Notes: generated by a model not told the origin, from the sequence alone. DNA of 64,000 bases from Variovorax paradoxus (GCF_018614915.1 NZ_JAGGNU010000043.1:36021-100020), one strand, 5' to 3'. Shown: positions 8,496 through 17,368, counted from the first letter of the stretch. Made by a program: numbers and translations.

Positions 8496-9923
8496 ATGAC
8501 GACACCGACGACCGCGGAATTGGGGCACAGGAGAAAGCAGCCAAACCTCGTTGAAATCGGCGGGTTTCGAGGCCGGCTGATCAGTGCCGACCACGCCGAC
8601 TACGACATCGAGCGTGCGGTGTGGAACGGTGCCGTCGACCGGCGCCCACGTCTGATTGCCCAATGCATCGGGACCGCCGACGTGGTCGCGGCCGTGCGTT
8701 TCGCCCGCGACCACGATCTGGAGATCGCCATACGCGGCGGTGGCCACAACGTGGCGGGCACCGCCGTTTGTGACGACGGGATCGTTATCGACCTCTCGGC
8801 GATGCGGGCCGTGCAGGTCGATCCCGCCCACCGCAGGGCCTGGGTACAGGGCGGTGCGCTGTGGGGCGACGTCGACCACGAGACGCAGGTGCACGGTCTG
8901 GTCACCACCGGCGGAATCGTGAGCCACACCGGCGTCGCCGGGTTGACCCTCGGCGGTGGCGTCGGGTGGCTGATGCGCAAGCACGGACTTACGGTCGACA
9001 ACCTTCTCGCCGCCAATGTCGTGACAGCCAACGGCGAGCTGCTGCGCGCGTCCGAGGACGAGCACCCCGACCTGTTCTGGGCGCTGCGCGGCGGCGGCGG
9101 CAACTTCGGCGTGGTCACCTCGTTCGAGTTCCGCCTCCACTGCGTTGGGCCCACCGTCCTGGCCGGGCCCATCCTCTGGGACGCGAGCGACGCCAGGGAG
9201 GTTCTCCGCTTCTACCGCGACTTCGTCCGCGACTCTCCCGACGAGCTCGGCACGGTCGCGAGGTTTGGCACCGCGCCACCGCTGCCGGTCATCCCCGCGG
9301 ATCTGCACTGGCGCCCGGTGATGATGGTCGGCACCTGCTACGCCGGGCCGATCGAGGACGGTGAGCGGGCGCTCGGCCCGCTCCGTGCGTGCCGGTCTCC
9401 TCTTCTCGACCTCGTCGGCCCCACGCCGTATGTGGGATTCCAGAGCGCGATCGACTCGACCGTCGTCCACGGCTGGAACTACTACTGGAAGTCAACCCAC
9501 CTCCCCGAGCTCAGCGACGACCTCATTGAAGTGATCGCCGCGCACGCGTTCACCTGCGAGTCGCCACGGTCGTACGTGGCGATGTTCCATCTGAAGGGTG
9601 CGGTGAGCCGCGTGGCCGAGGGCGAGACAGCGTTCGGGAACCGGCAGGCTTCGCACGCGATCACGCTAGATGCGGTGTGGCGGCCAGGCGAGGACTTCGG
9701 CGCGCGGGACACCGCTTGGGCGAGGGGGTTCTTCGCCGCCCTCGGCCGGTTCCGCCAAGGCGTCTACGTCAACTTCCTCGGCGGCGACGAAGACCCCAGC
9801 CGGGTCCGTGAGGCGTACGGCGACTGCGTCTACGACCGGCTCGTGGACGTGAAGACCAGGTACGACCCCGACAACGTCTTCCACCACAACCAGAATATCC
9901 GCCCGCGGTTGAGTCATGCGTGA
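8496..9923 (+). CDS. FAD-linked oxidase, berberine-bridge-enzyme-like
   Basis: 475 residues. N-terminal FAD-binding type 4 (PCMH) domain: AIRGGGHNVAGTAVCDDGIVI carries the His that usually binds FAD covalently, followed by VTTGGIVSHTGVAGLTLGGG and ALRGGGGNFGVVTSFEF. The C-terminal BBE signature is DRLVDVKTRYDPDNVFHHNQNI. Such enzymes oxidise alcohols, sugars or aromatic natural products with oxygen as acceptor; the substrate is unknown. The ATG at 8496 is preferred over 8469 because GGAGG sits just before it. The HxlR/BBE divergent pair is very common in actinobacteria, so lateral acquisition is possible. Confidence 0.88.
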   Translation: MTTPTTAELGHRRKQPNLVEIGGFRGRLISADHADYDIERAVWNGAVDRRPRLIAQCIGTADVVAAVRFARDHDLEIAIRGGGHNVAGTAVCDDGIVIDLSAMRAVQVDPAHRRAWVQGGALWGDVDHETQVHGLVTTGGIVSHTGVAGLTLGGGVGWLMRKHGLTVDNLLAANVVTANGELLRASEDEHPDLFWALRGGGGNFGVVTSFEFRLHCVGPTVLAGPILWDASDAREVLRFYRDFVRDSPDELGTVARFGTAPPLPVIPADLHWRPVMMVGTCYAGPIEDGERALGPLRACRSPLLDLVGPTPYVGFQSAIDSTVVHGWNYYWKSTHLPELSDDLIEVIAAHAFTCESPRSYVAMFHLKGAVSRVAEGETAFGNRQASHAITLDAVWRPGEDFGARDTAWARGFFAALGRFRQGVYVNFLGGDEDPSRVREAYGDCVYDRLVDVKTRYDPDNVFHHNQNIRPRLSHA

Positions 9924-10539
9924 GTTTTTGAAGCCCTGTGGCCGCCTCCTGCGAGGCCCAGAGGCAGCCCTTCGACGGGCCGCTCTGAGATGCAGTGGAT
10001 CGGCACCTTGAGATCGACTAAGGACCGCGACGGGTCGGTAGTACCAGTTCAGCTCGCACCCAACCGGTCGTTTGATTCCAGACCGCCGTCACGGGTTGCT
10101 AAGCAGCCGGTCTCAAAGACGAAGCGGCCGTACGAGAGGCTGGCCGCCGAATGACCGGTTATGGCCGGCGCCGTCGTTCATGCGATGTGCCGCGACTGAC
10201 TTAGTTCAGTCTGAAGCGGAAATCCGACGGGGCTGCGAAGTATCGAAATCCTGCCTCAAGGCTCGCTGGCCACAGCGGCGCCTTTGAGCCGTCTGTTCGA
10301 TGGCACGCTCCATGTCGCCTTCTTGCTTTTCTTGGGACTGAGCGCGGATGTAACGGTTCGCCCGCCAAAGACACTTGGCAGAAGGGTTCCAGATCCCAGC
10401 GCTCACTGGCATGAGGCTTGGCAGAGCGTAAACGCCGGATTGGGCGCTCCGGGTCCTTGCGAAGGTCAGGCCGCCTCGCAGTTCTGTCACAAAGGCCCTT
10501 CGGTCGACATCCGGCGCGGCGCTCTGGTCTTGGACGCGG
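9924..10539. other. Gene-poor interval before the buf cluster
   Basis: About 600 bases between the FAD oxidase and the bufA control region. Long frames on both strands lack any recognisable protein character and read as shadow frames of GC-rich spacer DNA. No repeat or RNA recognised. Confidence 0.4.
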
Positions 10540-10577
10540 CGTGACTGAATCGTGAACTTCCGTTGATGGCCGCGTGA
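10540..10577 (+). promoter_or_regulatory. Four-box 11-bp direct-repeat array upstream of bufA
   Basis: CGTGA at 10540, CGTGA at 10551, GTTGA at 10562 and CGTGA at 10573: four boxes at exact 11-bp steps, on one face of the helix. The same order and spacing occurs at 26052-26089. Twenty-three bases after the start of the last box comes GATTCCGGAGCG (10596-10607), which is also placed identically at 26108-26119. Eleven-bp direct repeats are the usual recognition form of OmpR/PhoB-type response regulators; one is encoded at 18125. Binding is inferred. Confidence 0.7.
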
Positions 10578-10677
10578 GGTGCGGAGGCCAGACTCGATTC
10601 CGGAGCGGTACCCAATGCGCTGCAGCACCGGGCCGATCCGCCAAGTCTTCCACCTCAACCGTCCACAGGAGCTTCAA

Positions 10678-10983
10678 ATGAACGCAACCCATCAACTGGT
10701 CCATGGTGCCATCGCCAGCTTGCTCGCGCTGGGCCTCGGTTCGGCAAGCACCGGGGCCTTCGCGCAGAAAGCCGCCACGGAGAAATGCGCCGGCATCGTC
10801 AAGGCGGGCAGCAACGACTGCGGCACGAGCAAGAGTTCGTGCGCCGGCACCTCGACGGCGGACCGCGATCCCGAAGCCTGGATCTACGTTGCCAAGGGCA
10901 CCTGCGCCCGGATCGCCGGTGGCAGCGTGACCAACAAGCCCGAGAACGTGCACGGCGGCGCCGCCGCTGCGAAGAAGGGCTGA
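10678..10983 (+). CDS. bufA: BufA-type bufferin precursor (DUF2282)
   Basis: 101 residues. A signal peptide (about 1-29, SLLALGLGSASTGAFAQ) directs it to the periplasm. The mature part has the DUF2282 signature EKCAGIVKAGSNDCGTSKSSC and WIYVAKGTCARIAGGS, with four cysteines at 37, 48, 55 and 76. In characterised bufferins, exported RiPPs that bind copper, cysteines of the precursor are modified to thiooxazoles by an MNIO enzyme (BufB, DUF692) with its partner BufC (DUF2063); both are encoded at 16511-18128. AGGAG precedes the ATG at 10678. DoxX follows directly. Family call is firm; the metal or toxic agent handled here is inferred from relatives. Confidence 0.88.
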   Translation: MNATHQLVHGAIASLLALGLGSASTGAFAQKAATEKCAGIVKAGSNDCGTSKSSCAGTSTADRDPEAWIYVAKGTCARIAGGSVTNKPENVHGGAAAAKKG

Positions 10984-10993
10984 GGAGTCCGCC

Positions 10994-11485
10994 GTGAATT
11001 ACGCAGGCTCCATGCCTTCCAGGCACACCACCCGCGCCGGCTTGCGCTCGCGCGCCGTCGCACGGGTCCGCGCCGCTACCCGTAGCCTCCAGGCGTTCGC
11101 GCCGGCGGTCGACCTTGGCGTGCGGCTCTTCGTTGCCAGCGTGTTCTTCAAGTCAGGGCTGACCAAGATCGCCACTTGGTCCTCGACGATTTCGCTGTTC
11201 GAGAAAGAGTACGCGGTGCCCCTTTTGCCCCCGGAGATCGCGGCTTTGCTGGGCACCGGCGTCGAGCTTCTTTTCCCGGTGCTGCTGGCGATCGGGCTGG
11301 GCACGCGCTTCTCGGCCTTCGTGCTCTTCGTGTTCAACATCATCGCCGTGGTCTCGTACCCGGATCTGGGCGATGTGGGGCTGCGCGATCACCAGACGTG
11401 GGGCCTGCTGCTGCTGGTCACCCTGCTGCACGGACCTGGCAAGCTGTCGCTCGACCATCTGGTCGCACGGCACTCGCGCGCGTGA
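10994..11485 (+). CDS. DoxX-family membrane protein
   Basis: 163 residues. After a basic N-terminal tail come about four transmembrane helices: VDLGVRLFVASVFFKSGLTKI, LLGTGVELLFPVLLAIGLG, FSAFVLFVFNIIAVVSYPD and QTWGLLLLVTLLHGPG, the standard DoxX layout with the K in FFKSGLTK and the HGPGKLSLD tail. The start is GTG at 10994 with GGAG before it. It lies 10 bases after bufA, as DoxX genes commonly do beside DUF2282 genes. Its role is not settled; electron transfer from quinones or a membrane helper for the bufferin are both possible. Confidence 0.88.
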   Translation: MNYAGSMPSRHTTRAGLRSRAVARVRAATRSLQAFAPAVDLGVRLFVASVFFKSGLTKIATWSSTISLFEKEYAVPLLPPEIAALLGTGVELLFPVLLAIGLGTRFSAFVLFVFNIIAVVSYPDLGDVGLRDHQTWGLLLLVTLLHGPGKLSLDHLVARHSRA

Positions 11486-11503
11486 TGACCGCGGGAGCGC
11501 GCC

Positions 11504-12841
11504 ATGTCCGCTGAAAGGAACATCGTCATCGTCGGTGGCGGCTTCGCCGGGACGACACTGGCGCGCTCGCTGGAAAGGCGGCTGCCGCAGGGCTGGCGCG
11601 TCGTGCTGGTCAGCGAGGAGAGCTACACCACCTTCAACCCCCTGCTGGCCGAAGTGGTGGGCGCCTCGGTGTTCCCCGAGCACGTGGTGGCGCCAATCCG
11701 CCAGATGCTGCACGCGGGCACGCGCAGCCAGTTTGTCATGGGTCGCGTCACCGGCATCGACGCCGACCGTCGGTGCGTGTGCGCCAGCACGCTCGCCGGG
11801 ATTCAGGACATCGCCTACGAGCACCTGGTTCTCGCCTTCGGTACGCGCGCCAATCTCGACCTGGTGCCCGGGTTGGCCGAGCATGCGTTGCCGCTTAAGC
11901 TGGTCGGCGACGCGATGTTCATCCGCAACCGGGTGCTGCAGCGCATCGCGCGCATTGAACTCGAAGCCGACCCGGCGGCGCGGCGGCGGCTCGGTCACTT
12001 CATCGTCATCGGAGGCGGCTTTTCGGGCGTCGAGGTGGCCGGCGCGCTGGCAGACTTCCTGCGCAGCGCCGGGCGCTACTACCCGCGGGTCATGGCCGAA
12101 GAGCTCAAGGTGACCGTGATCGAGAACGCCCAGCGATTGCTGTCCGACCTGCCGGAATCGCTGGGCCTGGCTGCGGCGCGTTCGATGCGCGCACGCCTCA
12201 TAGACGTCCGGCTCGACGCGCGCGCCGCCGAGGTTGATGCCGATGGAGTGAGGCTGGCGAGCGGCGAGACGATCGCTGGCGCCACCGTGATCTGCACCAT
12301 CGGCACCCGGCCCAACCCGCTGGTCGAAGACCTGCCGGTCCCCAAACAACGCGGACGCATCGAGACAGCGCCCGACATGTCGATCCCGGGCGCGCCAGGG
12401 CTGTGGGCTCTCGGCGACTGCGCGCTGGTGCACAACGGCATGACGCAGCGGTTCGCGCCACCCACCGCACAGTTCGCCGTGGCGCAGGCGCGCGCTCTGG
12501 CACGCAACATCGTCGCCAACATTGAGGGCCGCGCGACGCAGCCCTTCTGCCACACATCGAGAGGAATGATGGCAACCACCGGCCACCTCAAAGGCGTGGC
12601 CAGCGTGTTCGGCCTGCGCCTGCGCGGGCTGCCGGCCTGGCTTCTGTGGCGCGCCTACTACCTGCTTCTGATGCCCACGGCCGGCCGCAAGGTCCGCATC
12701 TGGCTCGAGTGGACGTGGAGCATGTTCTTCGCGGCCGACATCACGCATCTGCGCTTCACGCGAACCAGCGAGGCTGACGGCGAAGCGGCGCGGCCCGCCG
12801 CCGACACCCTTCAGCCACCCCAACCTCAGGCCCAACCCTAG
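11504..12841 (+). CDS. NAD(P)/FAD-dependent oxidoreductase, type II NADH dehydrogenase-like
   Basis: 445 residues. Two Rossmann dinucleotide sites: NIVIVGGGFAGTTLA at the start for FAD and FIVIGGGFSGVEVAG at about residue 167 for NAD(P)H. LWALGDCALV in the C-terminal third contacts FAD, and the end has an amphipathic, aromatic-rich segment (LPAWLLWRAYYLLLMP) of the kind that fixes NDH-2 enzymes to the membrane surface. It probably passes electrons from NADH to quinone without pumping protons. Lies 18 bases after doxX in the same direction, so likely co-transcribed. Confidence 0.87.
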   Translation: MSAERNIVIVGGGFAGTTLARSLERRLPQGWRVVLVSEESYTTFNPLLAEVVGASVFPEHVVAPIRQMLHAGTRSQFVMGRVTGIDADRRCVCASTLAGIQDIAYEHLVLAFGTRANLDLVPGLAEHALPLKLVGDAMFIRNRVLQRIARIELEADPAARRRLGHFIVIGGGFSGVEVAGALADFLRSAGRYYPRVMAEELKVTVIENAQRLLSDLPESLGLAAARSMRARLIDVRLDARAAEVDADGVRLASGETIAGATVICTIGTRPNPLVEDLPVPKQRGRIETAPDMSIPGAPGLWALGDCALVHNGMTQRFAPPTAQFAVAQARALARNIVANIEGRATQPFCHTSRGMMATTGHLKGVASVFGLRLRGLPAWLLWRAYYLLLMPTAGRKVRIWLEWTWSMFFAADITHLRFTRTSEADGEAARPAADTLQPPQPQAQP

Positions 12842-12850
12842 GAGCTTTCC

Positions 12851-13633
12851 ATGCTCAAGCAGAAATCCGCCCTCGTCACCGGCTCCACCAGCGGCATCGG
12901 ACTGGGCATCGCCCGTGCGCTGGCTCGCAACGGCGCCGACATCATGCTCAATGGCTTCGGCGACGCGCAGGAGATCGAGTTCACGCGCTCCGAGCTGGAG
13001 CGCCAGTTTGGCGTCAAGGTGCGCTACTCGGGCACCGACATGAGCCGGCCCGACCAGGTACGCGCGATGATCGCGTTCGCCGAGACCGAGTTCGGAAAGG
13101 TCGACATCGTGGTCAGCAACGCCGGCATCCAACACGTCGCGCCGATCGAGGAGTTCGCCGACGACAAGTGGGATGCCGTGATGGCGATCAATCTTTCTTC
13201 GGCCTTCCACGTCATCAAGGCCGTCGCGCCCGGCATGAAGGCGCGCCGTTTCGGCCGCATCATCAACATCGCTTCGGCGCACGGGCTGACCGCCTCCCCC
13301 TTCAAGTCAGCCTACGTCGCGGCCAAGCATGGGCTGATCGGATTGTCCAAGACGGTGGCGGTGGAACTCGCCGAGTTCGGTGTCACTTCCAACACCATCT
13401 GCCCGGGCTACGTGAAGACGCCGCTGGTGGAGCAGCAGATCGCAGACCAGGCCAAGGCCCACGGCATCTCGCCCGACGAGGTGGTGCGCAATGTGATGCT
13501 GTCGCACCAGGCGCGCAAGGAGTTCATCCAGGTGGAGGAACTGGCAGCGCTGGCCGTGTTCCTGGCTTCCGAAGCGGCAGCCTCGATGACCGGCACCGCG
13601 CTGGCCATGGACGGCGGCTGGACACTGCACTGA
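12851..13633 (+). CDS. 3-hydroxybutyrate dehydrogenase (SDR family)
   Basis: 260 residues, short-chain dehydrogenase. NAD site TGSTSGIG at 10-17, NAG at 90-92, and catalytic Ser142, Tyr155 and Lys159. IQHVAPIEEF, AHGLTASPFKSAY and LVEQQIADQA are typical of bacterial D-3-hydroxybutyrate dehydrogenase, which interconverts 3-hydroxybutyrate and acetoacetate in polyhydroxybutyrate mobilisation. It sits 9 bases after the NDH-2-like gene and 19 bases before the patatin gene. This set (HBDH, patatin, carbonic anhydrase) could help under stress by drawing on storage polymer, but that is conjecture. Confidence 0.9.
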   Translation: MLKQKSALVTGSTSGIGLGIARALARNGADIMLNGFGDAQEIEFTRSELERQFGVKVRYSGTDMSRPDQVRAMIAFAETEFGKVDIVVSNAGIQHVAPIEEFADDKWDAVMAINLSSAFHVIKAVAPGMKARRFGRIINIASAHGLTASPFKSAYVAAKHGLIGLSKTVAVELAEFGVTSNTICPGYVKTPLVEQQIADQAKAHGISPDEVVRNVMLSHQARKEFIQVEELAALAVFLASEAAASMTGTALAMDGGWTLH

Positions 13634-13652
13634 GCGCAGGGAGGATCGAACC

Positions 13653-14789
13653 ATGGTGAACTCACGCAAGCCTCGCGCCGCGGCCGGCACAAGCGGCGGA
13701 AACGGCGCACTTCCCGGCCAGGTGGTCCTCGTGCTTCAGGGCGGGGGTGCGCTCGGCGCCTATCAGGTCGGGGTCTACGAGGCGCTGCACGAGGCCGGCA
13801 TCGAGCCGGACTGGGTCATCGGTACCTCCATCGGCGCCATCAACGCGTCGCTGATCGCCGGCAACAGCCCGGAACACCGGCTCGATCGCCTGAACACTTT
13901 CTGGGAGCAGATGCAGGCGTCGACGCCCGCCTTCCGCGTTCCGGAGTGGACGGGCCTGGGCAACATGGTGTCGAACATGGCGACCATGATGCGCGGCATT
14001 CCGGACTTCTTCACACCCAACCTGCACGCGCTGCGCGGATCAGCCGCATCGCTCGGGGTCGAGGCGGCCTCCTACTACAGCACGGCGCCGCTGCGCGGGA
14101 CGCTGCAGTCGCTGGTGGACTTCGAATACCTCTGCCAGTGCCATATGCGCATGACCGTCGGCGCGGTGAACGCCTGCAGCGGAGAGATGCGTTACTTCGA
14201 CACGAGCAGGGAGCCGCTCGGCGTCGACCACGTGATGGCCTCGGGTGCCCTGCCGCCGGCATTCCCCGCGGTGCGCATCGACGGCCAGCCCTACTGGGAC
14301 GGCGGCATCTACTCCAACACGCCCATCGAGGCGGTGCTCGACGACAAGCCGCGCCGCGACTCGGTGATCTTCGCCGTCAACGTGTGGCACCAGTCCGCGC
14401 CGGAGCCGGAGTCGATCTGGCAGGTGATGGCGCGCCACAAGGACATCCAGTTCGCCAGCCGCGCCGACAGCCATATCGCCCGACAGAAGCAGATCCACCG
14501 GCTGCGCCACGTGATCCGCGAGCTGCACAAGCAGATCCCGACCGCGAAGAGGACCGATCCGAAGGTGGCGGAACTCGCTTCCTGGGGCTGCGGAACGACG
14601 ATACACGTGGTGCACCTCCTGGCGCCGCGCGTCGAGGGCGAGGACCATACCAAGGACATCGACTTCACGCCGGCAGGCATCCGCACGCGCCGGCAGGCGG
14701 GATACGCCGACACCCTGCGCATGATCGAACGCACGCCTTGGGAACAGGCCGCGGCCGACCCCATCGAGGGCGTGATCGAGCACCGCTGA
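13653..14789 (+). CDS. Patatin-like phospholipase (with DUF3734-type tail)
   Basis: 378 residues. Oxyanion hole GGGALGAYQVG near residue 31, nucleophile elbow GTSIG with Ser59, and the dyad Asp216 in YWDGGIYSNTP. The C-terminal third, with FTPAGIRTRRQAGYADT, matches the extension (DUF3734) usual in beta-proteobacterial patatins that often neighbour hydroxybutyrate dehydrogenase. Likely a lipid acyl hydrolase; the natural substrate is unknown. Follows the HBDH gene in the same operon. Confidence 0.9.
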   Translation: MVNSRKPRAAAGTSGGNGALPGQVVLVLQGGGALGAYQVGVYEALHEAGIEPDWVIGTSIGAINASLIAGNSPEHRLDRLNTFWEQMQASTPAFRVPEWTGLGNMVSNMATMMRGIPDFFTPNLHALRGSAASLGVEAASYYSTAPLRGTLQSLVDFEYLCQCHMRMTVGAVNACSGEMRYFDTSREPLGVDHVMASGALPPAFPAVRIDGQPYWDGGIYSNTPIEAVLDDKPRRDSVIFAVNVWHQSAPEPESIWQVMARHKDIQFASRADSHIARQKQIHRLRHVIRELHKQIPTAKRTDPKVAELASWGCGTTIHVVHLLAPRVEGEDHTKDIDFTPAGIRTRRQAGYADTLRMIERTPWEQAAADPIEGVIEHR

Positions 14790-14813
14790 GCCGGGAAGAA
14801 AAAGGAGAATCGC

Positions 14814-15461
14814 ATGATCGATCGCATCGATCAGCTGTTGCGCAACAACCGGCAATTCGTCGAAGAGCAGCTGCGCATCGACCCGGCCTACTTCGACAAG
14901 CTGGCCGAAGGGCAGCATCCCGGCTTCCTCTGGATCGGCTGCTCCGACAGCCGGGTGCCACCCGACCGCATCACCGGGACCCAGCCCGGTGACATGTTCG
15001 TGCATCGCAACATCGCCAACCTGGTCGTGCAGACCGACATGAATCTGCTGTCGGTGCTGCAGTACGCCGTCGACGTGCTGCAGGTCGGCCACATCATCGT
15101 GTGCGGGCATTACGGCTGCGGCGGCGTGAAGGCCGCGATGGGCCATGCCTCGCACGGGCTTATCGACAACTGGCTGCGGACGCTAAAGGACACGCAGCAA
15201 TACTTCGCGCGGCAGCTGGGGGCCTTGGATGAAGAGGCGCGCTTCCGGCGCCTGGTGGAGCTGAACGTGATCGAGCAGGTGTACAACCTGGGCAAGACCA
15301 GCATCGTGCAGCGAGCCTGGAAGGACACCGGCAAGCCGTGCATCCATGGATGGGTGTTCGACCTGAACACCGGCCACATCCTTCCGCAGACCGAGGCGAT
15401 CAGCAATGACGACGCGATGCAACAGGTTTGCAAGTTCCACAACGCCGCCGAGTCGCACTGA
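14814..15461 (+). CDS. can: Beta-class carbonic anhydrase
   Basis: 215 residues. Zinc ligands Cys43, Asp45, His99 and Cys102, in WIGCSDSRVP and VCGHYGCGG, with Arg47 pairing with Asp45. RNIANLV and KPCIHGWVFDLNTG are typical of the Can/CynT type. It interconverts CO2 and bicarbonate in the cytoplasm. An AAAAGGAGAA ribosome site lies before the ATG. Its stop overlaps the next start (TGATG), so translation is probably coupled to the sulfur transporter. Confidence 0.93.
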   Translation: MIDRIDQLLRNNRQFVEEQLRIDPAYFDKLAEGQHPGFLWIGCSDSRVPPDRITGTQPGDMFVHRNIANLVVQTDMNLLSVLQYAVDVLQVGHIIVCGHYGCGGVKAAMGHASHGLIDNWLRTLKDTQQYFARQLGALDEEARFRRLVELNVIEQVYNLGKTSIVQRAWKDTGKPCIHGWVFDLNTGHILPQTEAISNDDAMQQVCKFHNAAESH

Positions 15462-16423
15462 TGGACGTCGCGCTCGCCAGCCTCGCGTTCGCTGTCGCCG
15501 CTTTTTGCGCCGGCGTGATGGGCTTCGCCATCCAGCGCGGCGCCACCTGCACGGTCGCCGCCATGGAAGAGATCGTGAACAAGCGCAGCTCGCGCCGATT
15601 GCAAAGCCTCGCCGAGGCCTCGCTGTGGGTGGCCGGCGGCCTGCTCGTCGCGCAGGCCCTGCACCTCCTGCCGGCGATGCCGCCGGGCTATCCGCTGAAC
15701 CGCTGGACTGTGCTGGGCGGCGCCCTGCTTGGTGTCGGCGCCTACGTCAATGGCGCATGCGTGTTCGGCGCCATCGCGCGCTTTGGTTCGGGCGAGTGGG
15801 CCTATCTGGTCACGCCGCTCGGCTTCTACCTCGGCTGCCTGAGCGTCGGCCCCCTCTTCGCAGCGGCCCCCCACCTCAAGCTCGCCGTCGGCTCGCCGGT
15901 GTTGCAGGCGCCGACGTGGGTGGCGCTGCTGTTCCTGCTTTTCGCAGGTTGGCGCCTCGCGCGGCCACTGCGGGACGGCGTGCGCGTGCGCGACGCACTG
16001 GCCTCGCGCATCTGGTCTCCGCACGCCGCCACCACCGTCATCGGCATCGCCTTCGTGCTCATGCTGCTGCTGGTGGGTGCCTGGGCCTATACCGACGTCC
16101 TGGCCGAGCTGGCGCGCGGGATGGCCGCCAGCCTTGCGGCGCGCTGCCTGCTGCTGCTGGCGCTGCTCGCCGGCGCAATCTGGGGCGGCTGGACGGCCGG
16201 CCGCTTTCGCAGCACGCGTGTCACGGCTGCACAGCTGCTGCGCTGCCTGGGTGGCGGGGTGCTGATGGGCTGGGGCAGCCTGCTGATCCCCGGCGGCAAC
16301 GACGGCCTGATCCTGGTCGGAATGCCGCTGTTGTGGCCCTACGCCTGGGTGGCGTTCCTCGCGATGTGCGCGTCGATCGTCGCGGCGCTGCTGGCGCACA
16401 AGGCATGGATACGGCCGCACTGA
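15461..16423 (+). CDS. YeeE/YedE-family sulfur-compound transporter
   Basis: 320 residues, about nine to ten transmembrane helices in two related halves. Conserved Cys motifs: GATCTVAAMEEI near residue 30 and NGACVFGAIARFGSG near residue 98, plus LIPGGNDGL in the second half, as in thiosulfate (TsuA/YeeE) transporters, where cysteines relay the substrate. The ATG overlaps the stop of the carbonic anhydrase gene. In the buf setting, sulfur uptake might feed thiol defence; this is inference. Confidence 0.85.
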   Translation: MDVALASLAFAVAAFCAGVMGFAIQRGATCTVAAMEEIVNKRSSRRLQSLAEASLWVAGGLLVAQALHLLPAMPPGYPLNRWTVLGGALLGVGAYVNGACVFGAIARFGSGEWAYLVTPLGFYLGCLSVGPLFAAAPHLKLAVGSPVLQAPTWVALLFLLFAGWRLARPLRDGVRVRDALASRIWSPHAATTVIGIAFVLMLLLVGAWAYTDVLAELARGMAASLAARCLLLLALLAGAIWGGWTAGRFRSTRVTAAQLLRCLGGGVLMGWGSLLIPGGNDGLILVGMPLLWPYAWVAFLAMCASIVAALLAHKAWIRPH

Positions 16424-16440
16424 GGCGCTGTAGCCAATCT

Positions 16441-16456
16441 TCACGTTTTGATCACG
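16441..16456 (-). promoter_or_regulatory. Two-box 11-bp direct repeat upstream of bufB, in reverse orientation
   Basis: Read on the minus strand, CGTGATCAAA + A + CGTGAAGATT + G, with boxes 11 bp apart (plus-strand TCACG at 16441 and 16452). It matches the first two boxes of the 26052 array in 20 of 22 positions. A TAGAAT (16483-16488) that could serve as a -10 lies between it and bufB (start 16511). Likely bound by the same regulator as the bufA and cupin arrays. Confidence 0.6.
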
Positions 16457-16510
16457 CGCGCCGCAGCGCACCGGCGCCTGCCTAGAATTCTCGTGACCGA
16501 GGAGGTGACG

Positions 16511-17368
16511 ATGGAGCAGTCCTTGAGATCCTTGACAGGGTGTGCCGGCATCGGGCTGCGGCCCGAGCACTACGTCGAGTTCATCGAATCGCGTCCGCCC
16601 GTGGGTTTCATCGAGGCCCACAGCGAGAACTACTTCGGGCGGGGCGGCAAGCCGCTGCACTTCCTGAAGCTCGCGCGCCAGAGCCATCCGCTGAGCCTGC
16701 ACGGCGTGGGCCTGTCGATCGGTTCCGTCGATCCTCTGGGCGAGCCGCACCTCGCGCGCCTGCACGAACTGGTCGACATGCTCGAACCTGCGCTGGTGTC
16801 CGACCACCTGTGCTGGTGCTCGGTGGGCGGCATCCATGCCAACGACCTGCTGCCGCTGCCCTTCACCGAGGAGGCGCTGGCGCACGTGGTCGCGCGCGTG
16901 CAGCGGGTGCAGGAGCGACTGCGGCGGCCGATCCTCCTCGAGAATGTGTCGAGCTACCTGGAGTACGTGCAGTCAGCGATGCCCGAGTGGGAATTCCTCG
17001 CGGAGGTGGCGAGGCGCAGCGGCTGCGGCATCCTGCTGGACGTCAACAACGTCTTCGTCAGCGCCCACAACCACGGCTTCGACGCGATGGGCTACCTGCA
17101 GGCCATCCCCCGCCAGGCGGTGGAGGAAATCCACCTGGCCGGCTTCACGCGCAACCTGGTCGGCGGCGGCGCCGAGATCCTGATCGACACGCACAGTGCG
17201 CCGGTGGCCGATGCGGTGTGGGCGCTCTATGCGGCTGCGCTCGAGCGCTTCGGGCCGGTTCCGACCCTGGTCGAGTGGGACGCCGACATGCCTCTCCTGG
17301 CGGTGCTGGTCGCCGAGGCCGCGAAGGCTGAATCGATGATGGAGCTGCGCCATGCTTGCGCTGCCTGA
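16511..17368 (+). CDS. bufB: BufB, multinuclear non-heme iron oxidase (MNIO, DUF692)
   Basis: 285 residues, TIM-barrel MNIO enzyme. It has the family's conserved acidic, His and Asn residues: FIEAHSENYF, LSLHGVGLSIG (His64), SDHLCW (Asp98, His99), LLENVSSYL (Glu144), LLDVNNVFVSAHNHG (Asp177, His186, His188), EIHLAGF (His208), IDTHSAPV (Asp226, His228) and LVEWD (Glu255). These enzymes bind two or three irons and turn Cys of RiPP precursors into oxazolone or thiooxazole-type heterocycles. Its expected substrate is BufA, 5.5 kb upstream. GGAGGTGA precedes the ATG at 16511. The last 17 bases overlap bufC. Confidence 0.92.
   Translation: MEQSLRSLTGCAGIGLRPEHYVEFIESRPPVGFIEAHSENYFGRGGKPLHFLKLARQSHPLSLHGVGLSIGSVDPLGEPHLARLHELVDMLEPALVSDHLCWCSVGGIHANDLLPLPFTEEALAHVVARVQRVQERLRRPILLENVSSYLEYVQSAMPEWEFLAEVARRSGCGILLDVNNVFVSAHNHGFDAMGYLQAIPRQAVEEIHLAGFTRNLVGGGAEILIDTHSAPVADAVWALYAAALERFGPVPTLVEWDADMPLLAVLVAEAAKAESMMELRHACAA

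Noticed and set aside
10201..10953. Minus-strand 250-codon frame over the bufA control region
   Set aside because: No recognisable motif, and it would overlap bufA and its conserved promoter array entirely.
11153..13282. 709-codon minus-strand frame across the NDH-2-like and HBDH genes
   Set aside because: Covers two well-recognised plus-strand genes; no protein character of its own.
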